DNA from: Priestia iocasae
GTDB lineage: Bacteria; Bacillota; Bacilli; Bacillales; Bacillaceae_H
Direction of reading: 5' to 3'
Assembly (NCBI RefSeq): GCF_016909075.1
Contig: NZ_JAFBFC010000006.1
Span: 124,001-188,000 of the forward strand
DNA: 64,000 nucleotides
Numbering within the stretch: the stretch's first letter is position 1; the number at the start of each line of letters is the position of its first letter. The translations under genes and the position numbers were made by a program. A model generated the notes under the pieces. It saw nothing but the letters and a program-made list of their open reading frames with translations, was not told where the DNA came from and did not search any database. This document shows positions 55,342-63,897 of this stretch, in pieces.

Positions 55342-55902
55342 TTGAAAAAACTTAGTTTAATCATCCTGGCGATTCTTTTCGTACTTGTTGGCTGCAGTGA
55401 AGAATCTTCGTCTGACAAGCAATCTAATACAGAACAAGCAAAACCTGCAGATTCATCAAAAGAGAGCGAGTTATCTTTTGAAGAAAAGCAACAAGAGATT
55501 GTGAATTTTATTAATGAAGACATGAACGAAATTGCAACGTATGAAACAAAAGCAAATGAAGCACTCGCAACCGTTTCAGGGGAAAACTTTAAAAACGATG
55601 AAGAGTTACTCACGGTTTTAACGAATGAGGTTATTCCGGAATATGAAAAGGCCGTTGAAAAAGCAAAATCACTTGATGTAAAAGTAGAAGAGCTAAAGCC
55701 AATTGTTGCTCAGATTGAAGAAGCGACAGGTATTTATCATGAAGCCCTTCTTCTTGAAAAAGAAGCCCTAGAAAAGAGCGATAAAGCGCTCATTGAGCAA
55801 TCAAATGCCAAAGGCGACGAATACGTCCAAGCGATTGCTGCCTATCATGAAGAAATGAAGAAGCTCACAAGTGAATACGACATTGATTATAAGCAAGATT
55901 AA
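55342..55902 (+). CDS. Lipoprotein of the LXG module
   Basis: The 186-residue product has a lipoprotein signal with lipobox LVGC, a Ser/Gln/Glu linker and a helical domain to the end (LSFEEKQQEIVNF, KLTSEYDIDY). The start is TTG 55342 behind GAGAGGAC. It is the last gene of the module, 23 nt after the membrane protein. It may act outside the membrane in immunity or in export. Not recognised more precisely. Confidence 0.72.
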   Translation: MKKLSLIILAILFVLVGCSEESSSDKQSNTEQAKPADSSKESELSFEEKQQEIVNFINEDMNEIATYETKANEALATVSGENFKNDEELLTVLTNEVIPEYEKAVEKAKSLDVKVEELKPIVAQIEEATGIYHEALLLEKEALEKSDKALIEQSNAKGDEYVQAIAAYHEEMKKLTSEYDIDYKQD

Positions 55903-55910
55903 CGCTACTT

Positions 55911-55940
55911 ACTCCAGTCCTTGATGGGCTGGAGTTTTTT
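55911..55940 (+). terminator. Intrinsic terminator of the LXG module
   Basis: ACTCCAGTCC (55911-55920) pairs with GGGCTGGAGT (55926-55935) with one mismatch, followed by T6. Confidence 0.85.
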
Positions 55941-56052
55941 GTATGCAAAAAATATTTCAGAAAATTCTAATCAATCCTTGCGTTAGAAGTATTTCATTCT
56001 TTATAATCAAAAAAAGAAGTTTTTCCTTCGTCTTAAAAGAAAGGAGTTCAAC

Positions 56053-56898
56053 ATGTTTGCTCAAATGATTAAAGAGAACTATTCCTCGTTGTCACCAGGA
56101 CAGAAAAAGGTGGCAGAGTTTATCGTAAACCAGATGGATGAGGGAGCATTATTAACAGCTTTTCAAATCGGACGAAAGGTTGGCGTGAGTGAGACAACGG
56201 TTATTCGTTTAGCATATGCATTAGGGTTTAGCGGATACTCTCACATGCAGGAGGCGATTCGCAAAGACTGGCTTTCAAGCAAGCAAGCGGTTGAGAGTGA
56301 AGGAAATCCTTCATCTACAGAAGAGACGAATGAAGAGCAGCTGTTTCATTACGTGATTCATAAAGAGCGTGCGATTCTACAGCAACTTCTTCAACAGTTG
56401 AACACGAATGAAGTATGGAAAGCGGTTGATGCGTTCATCCAAGCAGACCGGGTATACATTGGGGGATTCGGTAGCTCTTATGCAGCAGCTTATTGGTTTT
56501 ACTACACATTAAAACAGCTAAGAGAAAACGTGTTTATCTCACAACCAACAGGGTTTTCGCTAGAAGATATATGTGAATTAAATGAGAAATCCGTTGTTGT
56601 GCTCTTTTCGTTTCCTCGTTATCGAAAAGAGTCCATGGCGTTAGCTGAGTTAGCGAAAAAGCAGCAAGCCATGATTATCAGTATGACAAATCGCCAGCTC
56701 TCACCGGTTGGCCAGCTTGCTGATGTAACATTAACAACAGAAGAACAGATGAATTCAGATTATCATTCGATTGCGTCAGTGGTAAGTTTACTAGAAGTTC
56801 TCATTGCTGGTATTCATCATAGGGATCGAGAGCGCATTAGTCAGCGTCAACAGAAATTAGAGTTTCTTTATACAGGTCAAGGATTATTTCTAGAATAA
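56053..56898 (+). CDS. RpiR/MurR-family regulator
   Basis: The 281-residue regulator has an N-terminal RpiR helix-turn-helix (QIGRKVGVSETTVIRLAYAL, about 36-55) and a C-terminal SIS domain (VYIGGFGSSYAAAYWF; VVVLFSFPRYRKESM). SIS domains of this family sense phosphosugars or other small metabolites. It is first in line with a membrane carrier, M20 hydrolase, GNAT and racemase, so it probably controls that operon. ATG 56053 follows AAAGGAG. Confidence 0.87.
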   Translation: MFAQMIKENYSSLSPGQKKVAEFIVNQMDEGALLTAFQIGRKVGVSETTVIRLAYALGFSGYSHMQEAIRKDWLSSKQAVESEGNPSSTEETNEEQLFHYVIHKERAILQQLLQQLNTNEVWKAVDAFIQADRVYIGGFGSSYAAAYWFYYTLKQLRENVFISQPTGFSLEDICELNEKSVVVLFSFPRYRKESMALAELAKKQQAMIISMTNRQLSPVGQLADVTLTTEEQMNSDYHSIASVVSLLEVLIAGIHHRDRERISQRQQKLEFLYTGQGLFLE

Positions 56899-56932
56899 GG
56901 CTTCTTTATATGACAAAAGGGGTGGGGAATGG

Positions 56933-58312
56933 ATGAACAGTGTACCAAAGATTCATGAAAAAGTAGAAGTAAAGTCATTTAATACGAGTGATTATTTGAA
57001 GTTTTTGATTCCGTCGTTAATTGGAATTTTATTGTTTATTGTACCGATTTCGTCTAAGGAAGGGATTACGATTCCCGTTGCATTTTTAGCGAAACAAATC
57101 AACGGAGCTATTGGGGAATTTGTTCCGGCGATGACGGTGTTTGTGATGGCCTTATCGGTGATTGGATCGGCGGTCGCCGTTTTTTTTAAACCAGCTATGA
57201 TTATGAGAAGTTCTCATTTAAGCGCATTGTTGAATGTTAATAAGTTCTGGTTTGTGACGCGCATCGTCGGATTGATTGCAGCTGTTATTGCACTGACTCA
57301 AGTAGGGCCGGAAATGGTTTCTTCAGAAAATACAGGTGGCTTATTGCTTTATGAGTTGATTCCGATTTTATTTTCGACATTTTTACTAGCGGGTCTTTTA
57401 TTACCGCTTCTACTAAATTTCGGATTACTTGAATTCTTTGGAGCACTGTTAATCAAAGTGATGCGTCCGCTGTTTAAGCTACCTGGTCGTTCATCATTAG
57501 ATTGTTTAGCATCATGGGTAGGAGATGCAACAATTGGTGTGTTACTCACAACAAAGCAATACGAAGAAGGGTACTACACGAAGAGAGAAGCAGCTGTTAT
57601 CGCAACGACGTTTTCCGTTGTCTCGATTACGTTTACCATTGTCGTTATTTCATATTTGAATTTAGAGCCTTATTTTATTCATTACTACGCAACGATTATT
57701 TTTGCAGGACTTGTTGCGGCGCTTATTATGCCTCGTATTCCACCGCTATCGAAAAAGGCGGATACTGCGTATGAACAGACTGAGTTAAAAGAAGAAACAG
57801 CGATTCCTCCAAACACATCGATAGTGAAATGGGGGATGCAAGAAGCGGTCACAAAAGCACAACGAAGCAAGGGCGTAGCTGGAACATTAAAAGAAGGAAT
57901 CCAAAACGTACTCGACATGTGGATTGGCGTTTTGCCGGTTGTGATGGCGATTGGAACGGTGGCGCTTGTTGTCGCAGAATATACACCGTTTTTCACGATT
58001 CTTGGAAAACCATTTGAGCCCATTTTAATGTGGATGCAAGTACCTGAAGCTGAAGCAGCAGCACAAACGATGGTTGTTGGCTTTGCTGATATGTTTTTAC
58101 CGGCTGTGATTGGAAGTGGAATTGAAAGTGAGTTAACCCGATTTGTCATCGCGTGTGTGTCTGTGACGCAGCTTGTCTATATGTCTGAAATGGGTGGCTT
58201 ATTACTTGGCTCAAAGCTTCCTATCAGCATCAAAGATTTAATCATGATTTTCTTACTACGTACAATTATTACGCTTCCAATCATCGTTGTGATTGCCCAT
58301 TTTATTTTTTAA
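56933..58312 (+). CDS. YjiH-family membrane carrier (nucleoside-recognition GATE domain)
   Basis: The 459-residue membrane protein has about ten helices, with a gate-domain core near GLLLPLLLNFGLLEFFGALL (about residues 155-175) and a second near VVMAIGTVALVVAEYTPFF. It resembles the YjiH family. In this operon it may import or export the amino-acid derivative that the downstream enzymes handle; substrate is unknown. The start is ATG 56933 behind AAAGGGGTG. Confidence 0.8.
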   Translation: MNSVPKIHEKVEVKSFNTSDYLKFLIPSLIGILLFIVPISSKEGITIPVAFLAKQINGAIGEFVPAMTVFVMALSVIGSAVAVFFKPAMIMRSSHLSALLNVNKFWFVTRIVGLIAAVIALTQVGPEMVSSENTGGLLLYELIPILFSTFLLAGLLLPLLLNFGLLEFFGALLIKVMRPLFKLPGRSSLDCLASWVGDATIGVLLTTKQYEEGYYTKREAAVIATTFSVVSITFTIVVISYLNLEPYFIHYYATIIFAGLVAALIMPRIPPLSKKADTAYEQTELKEETAIPPNTSIVKWGMQEAVTKAQRSKGVAGTLKEGIQNVLDMWIGVLPVVMAIGTVALVVAEYTPFFTILGKPFEPILMWMQVPEAEAAAQTMVVGFADMFLPAVIGSGIESELTRFVIACVSVTQLVYMSEMGGLLLGSKLPISIKDLIMIFLLRTIITLPIIVVIAHFIF

Positions 58313-58328
58313 CGGAGGTATGAAGCAT

Positions 58329-59447
58329 ATGATTTTTGAGACAATTGAGAAACAGAAAAGTAACATCTTACACACGTACGAAGATCTTCATGAGCTAGCC
58401 GAACCGAGCTGGCAAGAAGAGAAAACATCGCATTATCTTCAAGAGAAGCTAATCAACGCAGGATTACACGTTGAACGATATGAAGGGCATTTCGGTTTTA
58501 TCGCTGAAATCAAAGGACAATCGAAAGAGGTGATTGCCCTTCGTGCTGATATGGATGCGCTTGTGCAAGAAGTAGACGGCGTTGTGTGTGCGAATCATTC
58601 GTGTGGCCACGACGCACACAGCACGATGGTGTTACATACAGCCCTTGCCCTTGTTCAAAGCAAGCAAGCGTTTCAGCATACGATTCGTTTTCTTTTTCAA
58701 CCAGCAGAAGAAAAAGCAGCAGGAGCACTACGGATGATTGAAGATGGAGCACTTGAAAATGTAAAGTTTCTTGGAGGTATTCATCTGCGCCCTTCGCTTG
58801 AGCTTCCATTCGGAGCGGCTGCACCAGCCATCTTGCACGGTTCAACAACTAGCTTAACAGGTGTTATTAAAGGGCGTCCGGCACACGCGGCAAGGCCAGA
58901 AGAAGGGAATAATCCAATTGAAGCAGCCGCTTTATTAATTCAAGAGCTACGTCAAATAGAGCTAAATGCGTCTTGTTCAATTAAAATCACTGAATTACAT
59001 GGTGGTGAAGCATCTAATTTAATTCCAGAGACGACTCGTTTTACATTCGATCTTCGCTCTCGTACAAACGATGTCATGAATGAGCTTATTGAAAAAGCCC
59101 AGAAAATTGTTCAACAAGTTGCAGCAACAACCAAAACGGAGATTATAACAAACCTAGAAGACTATTCACCAGCAGCTACTAAACATCCAGAAGCAATAAA
59201 GCTTGCTGAAAAAGCAATTTTACAGGTGCTTGGTGAAGTCGAGCCTCCATGTGTATCTCCGGGAGCTGAAGATTTTCATTTTTATACGTTGAAGCAGAAA
59301 GAATTAGTGGCAACCATGATTGGATTAGGATGCGATTTAAAGCCAGGCCTTCATCACCCACATATGACATTTAAAAAAGACGCACTTATTTACGGAACGA
59401 AAATACTCACGCAGCTACTACTAGAAGCAGACAAGAAACAATGGTAA
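58329..59447 (+). CDS. M20-family amidohydrolase, probable N-succinylamino-acid hydrolase
   Basis: The 372-residue metal-dependent hydrolase is of the M20D type: ALRADMDAL, HSCGHDAHSTM (metal ligands), QPAEEKAAGAL and the late HHPHMTF. A dimerisation insert (RPAHAARPEEGNNPIEAA) is present. With the GNAT and racemase genes it fits the last step of the D- to L-amino-acid route known from Geobacillus, removing the succinyl group. ATG 58329 is chosen over 58320 since GGAGG is too close to the latter. Confidence 0.82.
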   Translation: MIFETIEKQKSNILHTYEDLHELAEPSWQEEKTSHYLQEKLINAGLHVERYEGHFGFIAEIKGQSKEVIALRADMDALVQEVDGVVCANHSCGHDAHSTMVLHTALALVQSKQAFQHTIRFLFQPAEEKAAGALRMIEDGALENVKFLGGIHLRPSLELPFGAAAPAILHGSTTSLTGVIKGRPAHAARPEEGNNPIEAAALLIQELRQIELNASCSIKITELHGGEASNLIPETTRFTFDLRSRTNDVMNELIEKAQKIVQQVAATTKTEIITNLEDYSPAATKHPEAIKLAEKAILQVLGEVEPPCVSPGAEDFHFYTLKQKELVATMIGLGCDLKPGLHHPHMTFKKDALIYGTKILTQLLLEADKKQW

Positions 59448-59463
59448 GGAAGGGGGAGCGTCA

Positions 59464-60288
59464 TTGAAACACTCAGATTTAGCATCACTAGTAATTCGCT
59501 CTCTTCATACAGTTGAAGAGTTAGAGCAGGTATACGAACTAGAATCATTGATTTGGAGTCCAGAAGACGCAGTACCCGTCAATCAAACAATCACAACCGT
59601 AAAGAACGGGGGCTTTTTACTAGGAGCGTATCTTACTGACAAACTGATTGGCTTTCAATACAGCTTTCCTGGATTTGACGGAGAGAACCTGTATCTTTGT
59701 TCGCATAGTTTAGGATTACACCCTGATTATCGCTCGTTAGGAATCGGAGAGAAATTGAAAATTGCTCAAAAACAAACGGCCATTGAAAAAGGATATAATC
59801 TTATCACGTGGACATATGATCCGTTAGAAACGGTGAACGGAAATCTTAATCTTCATAAGCTACAAGCAGTGTGCTCAACGTATATTAAAAATGCATACGG
59901 TGACATGGATGACAACTTAAATGCAGGTTTGCCAACCGATCGACTTTTAGTTCAGTGGTGGATAAAAGACTTAGAGAACCAGAAAATCAAAAGCTATGAT
60001 TCTAGCATTTCAAAGACAATTGAAACGAGTAGCAAAGGGAAGTATCTTGTTCCCGAACAAGTAGATATAACGAAAGAAGAGAATACGTTGTATGTGCCAG
60101 TTCCAGGTAATTTTCAAGAGATGAAACAAGAGCATTTTCAGCTGGCGTTACAGTGGAGAGAAGCAACAAGACAAGTATTTACACACTACTTACGTGCAGG
60201 GTGGATTGTGACGGACTTAGTAAAAGATCTTAAACAACATGCATATGTGTATCGATTAGAAAAAGGGGATAGAGCGTATGGAGATTAA
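59464..60288 (+). CDS. GNAT acyltransferase, probable D-amino-acid N-succinyltransferase
   Basis: The 274-residue GNAT protein has an acyl-CoA-binding loop region (HPDYRSLGIGEKLKIAQKQT, near residue 90) in place of the usual R/Q-x-x-G-x-G/A. It has a long C-terminal extension. This subfamily is encoded with the racemase and M20 hydrolase in the D- to L-amino-acid pathway and transfers succinyl to D-amino acids. The start is TTG 59464 behind AGGAAGGGGGAG. It overlaps the racemase gene by 11 bases. Confidence 0.75.
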   Translation: MKHSDLASLVIRSLHTVEELEQVYELESLIWSPEDAVPVNQTITTVKNGGFLLGAYLTDKLIGFQYSFPGFDGENLYLCSHSLGLHPDYRSLGIGEKLKIAQKQTAIEKGYNLITWTYDPLETVNGNLNLHKLQAVCSTYIKNAYGDMDDNLNAGLPTDRLLVQWWIKDLENQKIKSYDSSISKTIETSSKGKYLVPEQVDITKEENTLYVPVPGNFQEMKQEHFQLALQWREATRQVFTHYLRAGWIVTDLVKDLKQHAYVYRLEKGDRAYGD

Positions 60289-61396
60289 AAGCATTGTGTT
60301 GCGTCAGATTAAAATGGATTTGCTGCACCCTTTTACAACAAGTATTGGAACGGAATACGATAAAGATATTATTTTAGTCGAAGCCAAATCGACGAGTGGA
60401 CGTTCAGGGTGGGGTGAGTCGGTTGCCATTATGGAACCCATCTATAACGAAGAAACGGTACAAACAAATTGGCATATGATGAGTGATCATTTAATTCCGC
60501 TTTTACTAAAAAAGTCAATTGAACATCCAGATCAAGTGTCGGAGCGTTTTACACGTATTCGTGGTAATTTTAACGCAAAAGCAGCAATAGAATGTGCGGT
60601 TTGGGACTTGTATGCAAAAGAACAAAACATGTCCTTATCAAAAGCACTTGGTGGCGTGAACGAGAAAATCGAAGTCGGTGTAAGTGTTGGGATTAAAGAA
60701 TCAGAAGAACAATTGCTTCAAGAAGTAGAGCGCTATGTAAGCGAAGGGTATAAACGCATTAAAATTAAGATTAAGCCAGGTTGGGACGTTCATATTCTCA
60801 AACTAGTACGTAATCAATTTCCAGATATTCAGTTGATGGCGGATGCAAACTGTGCGTACACATTAGATGATATTGAACACCTTCAAGCATTAGATGAGTT
60901 CAACTTAACCATGATTGAACAGCCACTCGATTATGATGACATCATTGATCATGCAAAGCTACAGGCAAAGTTACGTACACCAATTTGCTTAGATGAAAGC
61001 ATATATACAGTCGAAGATGCCCGAAAAGCCATTGAGCTCGGAAGCTGTAAAGTAATTAACCTGAAAATTGGGCGTGTAGGTGGGTTAACAGAATCAAAGA
61101 AAATTCATGCCCTTTGTCAACAGCACAATATTCCAATGTGGTGCGGTGGCATGCTTGAAGCTGGAATCGGAAGAGCGCACAATATAGCAATCACAAGCCT
61201 TGCGAACTTTACGTTACCGGGCGACACTGCTCCATCTGCTCATTACTGGAAAGAAGATATCATCGAGCCAGAAGTGACAATGGAAGATGGGTATATTCGT
61301 ATTCCAAACGGTCCAGGAATTGGCTACGAGCCGAACCTAAAGCGAATAGATAAGTTAACGTTGTATAGTAAGACGTTTACAAATAGAGAAGTGTAG
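60278..61396 (+). CDS. Enolase-superfamily N-succinylamino-acid racemase / OSBS-like
   Basis: The 372-residue enzyme has the MLE-subgroup residues: KxK in RIKIKIKPGWD, the metal ligands Asp (MADANCAY), Glu (MIEQPLD) and Asp (CLDESIY), and the second-face Lys (VINLKIGRVGG). It can be an N-succinylamino-acid racemase or o-succinylbenzoate synthase; the latter acts in menaquinone synthesis. The neighbours (GNAT, M20 hydrolase) favour racemase, as in Geobacillus kaustophilus. Last gene before the terminator. Confidence 0.85.
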   Translation: MEIKSIVLRQIKMDLLHPFTTSIGTEYDKDIILVEAKSTSGRSGWGESVAIMEPIYNEETVQTNWHMMSDHLIPLLLKKSIEHPDQVSERFTRIRGNFNAKAAIECAVWDLYAKEQNMSLSKALGGVNEKIEVGVSVGIKESEEQLLQEVERYVSEGYKRIKIKIKPGWDVHILKLVRNQFPDIQLMADANCAYTLDDIEHLQALDEFNLTMIEQPLDYDDIIDHAKLQAKLRTPICLDESIYTVEDARKAIELGSCKVINLKIGRVGGLTESKKIHALCQQHNIPMWCGGMLEAGIGRAHNIAITSLANFTLPGDTAPSAHYWKEDIIEPEVTMEDGYIRIPNGPGIGYEPNLKRIDKLTLYSKTFTNREV

Positions 61397-61403
61397 GAAG
61401 CTG

Positions 61404-61437
61404 AAAAGAACTTGTGAATGTACAAGTTCTTTTTTTA
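61404..61437 (+). terminator. Intrinsic terminator of the racemase operon
   Basis: AAAAGAACTTGT (61404-61415) pairs with ACAAGTTCTTTT (61422-61433), with a T-run. Confidence 0.9.
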
Positions 61438-61462
61438 GTCTTAAGGTAATAGTTAAAAAGTC

Positions 61463-61491
61463 TTACAAAGTTATTAGACTTCCTGTATAAT
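61463..61491 (+). promoter_or_regulatory. Sigma-A promoter of the dynamin operon
   Basis: TTACAA (61463-61468), a 17-bp spacer and TATAAT (61486-61491) place the transcript start near 61498, so that the leader begins just before the riboswitch aptamer. Confidence 0.8.
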
Positions 61492-61517
61492 AAACACGTT
61501 AAAACAAAAAATACCAT

Positions 61518-61594
61518 ATTTAGCAAACTTATTTAAAGATAAGGACGCAAAGCCACGGGCCTAAGGCATTCGCTATGGTCGCCGGGTTGCACAG
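61518..61594 (+). ncRNA. GEMM-I (cyclic-dinucleotide) riboswitch aptamer upstream of dynamin genes
   Basis: Landmarks in order: AGCAAAC (61522-61528), a short hairpin with a TTAAAG loop, and GGACGCAAAGCCACGGGC (61543-61560). CTAAGG with a matching arm CATTCGCTATGG follows, then TCGCCGGGTTGC (61579-61590). This is the full GEMM-I consensus. The base before GCAAAC is A, whereas the c-di-GMP-contacting position in Vc2 is G. The ligand could be c-di-GMP or 3',3'-cGAMP. About 80 nt downstream begins a dynamin-like gene. Confidence 0.88.
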
Positions 61595-61633
61595 TTTAAC
61601 CCTTCGTCTTTTTTATATTACGAAGTTTTTTTA
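61584..61633 (+). terminator. Riboswitch expression platform with overlapping hairpins
   Basis: GGGTT (61584-61588) at the aptamer 3' edge can pair with AACCC (61598-61602), followed by TTCGTCTTTTTT. CTTCGT (61602-61607) can pair with ACGAAG (61620-61625), followed by T7. The first overlaps the aptamer, so ligand binding could decide between them. The on/off direction cannot be told by eye. Confidence 0.55.
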
Positions 61634-61666
61634 TTTTTATCAATTTTAATAGAGGTGACATAGAGG

Positions 61667-63088
61667 ATGAGCTCAAATGTAGTTGAAAAGCCAATAGAAA
61701 TAACAAAAGTATTGAATGAATTAGATATAAATCGTAAGCAAATTGCCTGGAATCCACTTGCGAATCGTTATGCGAGAACGTTAGAAAGAGTTGAGCGTAT
61801 TTTACAAGAAGGAAGTCTTGAGAATGTCATAGATAAAGGATTTATCTCAAAGATAGAGGCATTTATTAAGCAATGTCGTGAACCAGAGTTTCATATTGCC
61901 ATTATCGGAGTTGTTAAAGCGGGGAAATCCACACTTATCAATGCATTATTAGGAATGGAGCTTGCTTCTACATCTGTTACACCAGAAACAGCAGTCTTAA
62001 CAAAAGTTCGTTCGGGGCACGGAAAAAATAAAGTTAAGATTCGCTTTTATAATCAGGTGGAATGGAATGCATTGTGGAGAAGTGCAAATGAAAATAAGCA
62101 CTCTACATTCTTTAAAGAATACAATGCTTTACAAGCTGATCACGAAAAAGTTCAGTGGGTCAATCATGAAGAAGTCACGCTCTATCCAACCTCTAATGAA
62201 GAATTAAAAGAAGTTGTGAAAGAATGGACATCATCAAAAGATCCAAAGCATTATTTTGTTAAAGAAGTAGAGATTGGCTTAGCTGATTTTAACCTTCCTG
62301 AACAAGTTGTCTTTGTAGACACACCTGGACTAAATGATGCAGTTCGCTATCGTTCAGATGTGACACGCAACTACATTGATCGTGCCAACGCAGTTATTTT
62401 ATGTGCCTTTTCAAAAACATTAAACACAGGTGATCTTCAAACGATGTATAACGTATTTGCCAATTGTCGAGAGAATCCTGAAAAGGTATATACGATTGGA
62501 ACTCAGCTTGATTTATTAAATGAACCACAGAAAGACTGGTCTTTAATCAAAAAGCAATGGATTTCCTATCTAGAGGGTGAAGATTGTTACGGGTCTTCGT
62601 TTACTGCTTCTAAAAATATCTTTGGTTTATCTGCCCATATGTATAACCAGGCAATTCATTATCACAAGCTCAGTAAAAAAGAACAGAGAAAGCTTGAATT
62701 TTCTCTTTTTAACTATGATGAAGACGTTGAGGACGTCGTAGAAGAAGCAAAGAAGTACTCTGAAATTCAGACGTTTAAAGAGAATTTATTTATGGAAATT
62801 GTTCAAAATCATGAATCGCTATTAATTGAAGAGTTACAATCACGTTTTCAACATTTACAAAATGAGCTTATTGATCGTCTTGTATACATAAAAACATCAC
62901 AATCAGATTTATTAGAATCCACTGGAGAAGACCTAGAAGTAATCACGGCAAAAGCGAAAGCAAAAGCACAAGAAGTAAAAGAAGTAAAAGAAAATCAAGT
63001 AACATTGCAAGATATCTTAGCTAAAGTGGAAAGCAATAATGCAGGTTACTTAAAAGAGTTACGAAAAGCTTCAAAAGTATTAGTGTAG
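61667..63088 (+). CDS. Dynamin-family large GTPase
   Basis: The 473-residue product has a dynamin-type GTPase domain: P-loop GVVKAGKST (81-89), switch Thr region SVTPETAVLT, DTPG (218-221) and TQLD (279-282) in the G4 position. The C-terminal part is helical and ends in a Lys/Glu/Ala coiled coil. There is no obvious transmembrane segment, so it would bind membranes peripherally or through partners. Bacterial dynamins bend or fuse membranes and take part in repair and phage defence. The operon continues with two helical proteins. ATG 61667 follows AGAGGTGAC, and a cyclic-dinucleotide riboswitch lies in the leader. Confidence 0.88.
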   Translation: MSSNVVEKPIEITKVLNELDINRKQIAWNPLANRYARTLERVERILQEGSLENVIDKGFISKIEAFIKQCREPEFHIAIIGVVKAGKSTLINALLGMELASTSVTPETAVLTKVRSGHGKNKVKIRFYNQVEWNALWRSANENKHSTFFKEYNALQADHEKVQWVNHEEVTLYPTSNEELKEVVKEWTSSKDPKHYFVKEVEIGLADFNLPEQVVFVDTPGLNDAVRYRSDVTRNYIDRANAVILCAFSKTLNTGDLQTMYNVFANCRENPEKVYTIGTQLDLLNEPQKDWSLIKKQWISYLEGEDCYGSSFTASKNIFGLSAHMYNQAIHYHKLSKKEQRKLEFSLFNYDEDVEDVVEEAKKYSEIQTFKENLFMEIVQNHESLLIEELQSRFQHLQNELIDRLVYIKTSQSDLLESTGEDLEVITAKAKAKAQEVKEVKENQVTLQDILAKVESNNAGYLKELRKASKVLV

Positions 63089-63102
63089 GAGGGGATTAAA
63101 AA

Positions 63103-63882
63103 ATGGGATGGTTTTCATCATTTGTAAGTGGAGCAGTAAAAGCAGTTAAAGCAGTCGCACAGGTTGTTGCACCAATTGTAAAAAGTCCGGTTCCACCAAT
63201 CTTTAAAGAGCCAATCATTTTTAAAGTAGCAAAGAAAATATATGAGTACTTTCAAGGTCGAAAATATGACAGCAGCAATGCATCAATAGAAGAAACGAAA
63301 GATATGAACCGAGACTTAGCTGAATATGCGAAAACATTTTTTAACGAAGCGAACAGGGTGGAAGAAGAACTTATGGATGTAGCGAATGCTTACTTCGATA
63401 AGGTCATTGCACAGCTTGAAGAGATGCAAGAACATGATGAATTTTTAAAAGAACTTCCTTTCAAGCAAATGAAGCAAGATGTACGCAACCTTCGTAAAGA
63501 GATGAGAGGTAGAATGAAAAAGAGTATTTCTCTTTCTTACTCACTCGACAATGAAGACTTATTAGCCATTTTGAAAATTGACTCAGATAATGAGCGCGTG
63601 CAACAACTTGAGAGTTATTCAAAAAAAGTGATGAAGGATGCTATCGATCAATTTTTAACGAAGATTGAAGAGTTAAGTGATATGCAGATGAATCTAGTAG
63701 AAGAATTAATTTTATCTAAAGTATCACAACTCTCTCTTGTGATGGACGAAGAAAGTGCGTTGCTGACTGAATTATTATCTGCTAAACAGCAAGATGAACA
63801 AGAATTAAAGAACTTGAAAATAAAAATTTCAGCAACAATTGAATTATGTGATACGGCGTTAAAAGAACTACAGTCTGCTTAG
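63103..63882 (+). CDS. Helical dynamin-partner protein with amphipathic N-terminus
   Basis: The 259-residue product starts MGWFSSFVSGAVKAVKAV, a Trp/Phe/Lys amphipathic helix suited to membrane binding. Helical segments follow to the end, including SYSLDNEDLLAIL and a long Leu/Glu C-terminal coil. I do not recognise the family. It lies 14 nt after the dynamin gene behind AGGAGGGG and is followed by a third gene with a similar start (MGLWSLLG). Likely a membrane-binding partner or stalk component of the dynamin; inferred from position and composition. Confidence 0.75.
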   Translation: MGWFSSFVSGAVKAVKAVAQVVAPIVKSPVPPIFKEPIIFKVAKKIYEYFQGRKYDSSNASIEETKDMNRDLAEYAKTFFNEANRVEEELMDVANAYFDKVIAQLEEMQEHDEFLKELPFKQMKQDVRNLRKEMRGRMKKSISLSYSLDNEDLLAILKIDSDNERVQQLESYSKKVMKDAIDQFLTKIEELSDMQMNLVEELILSKVSQLSLVMDEESALLTELLSAKQQDEQELKNLKIKISATIELCDTALKELQSA

Positions 63883-63897
63883 AAAGGAGGTAACAAA

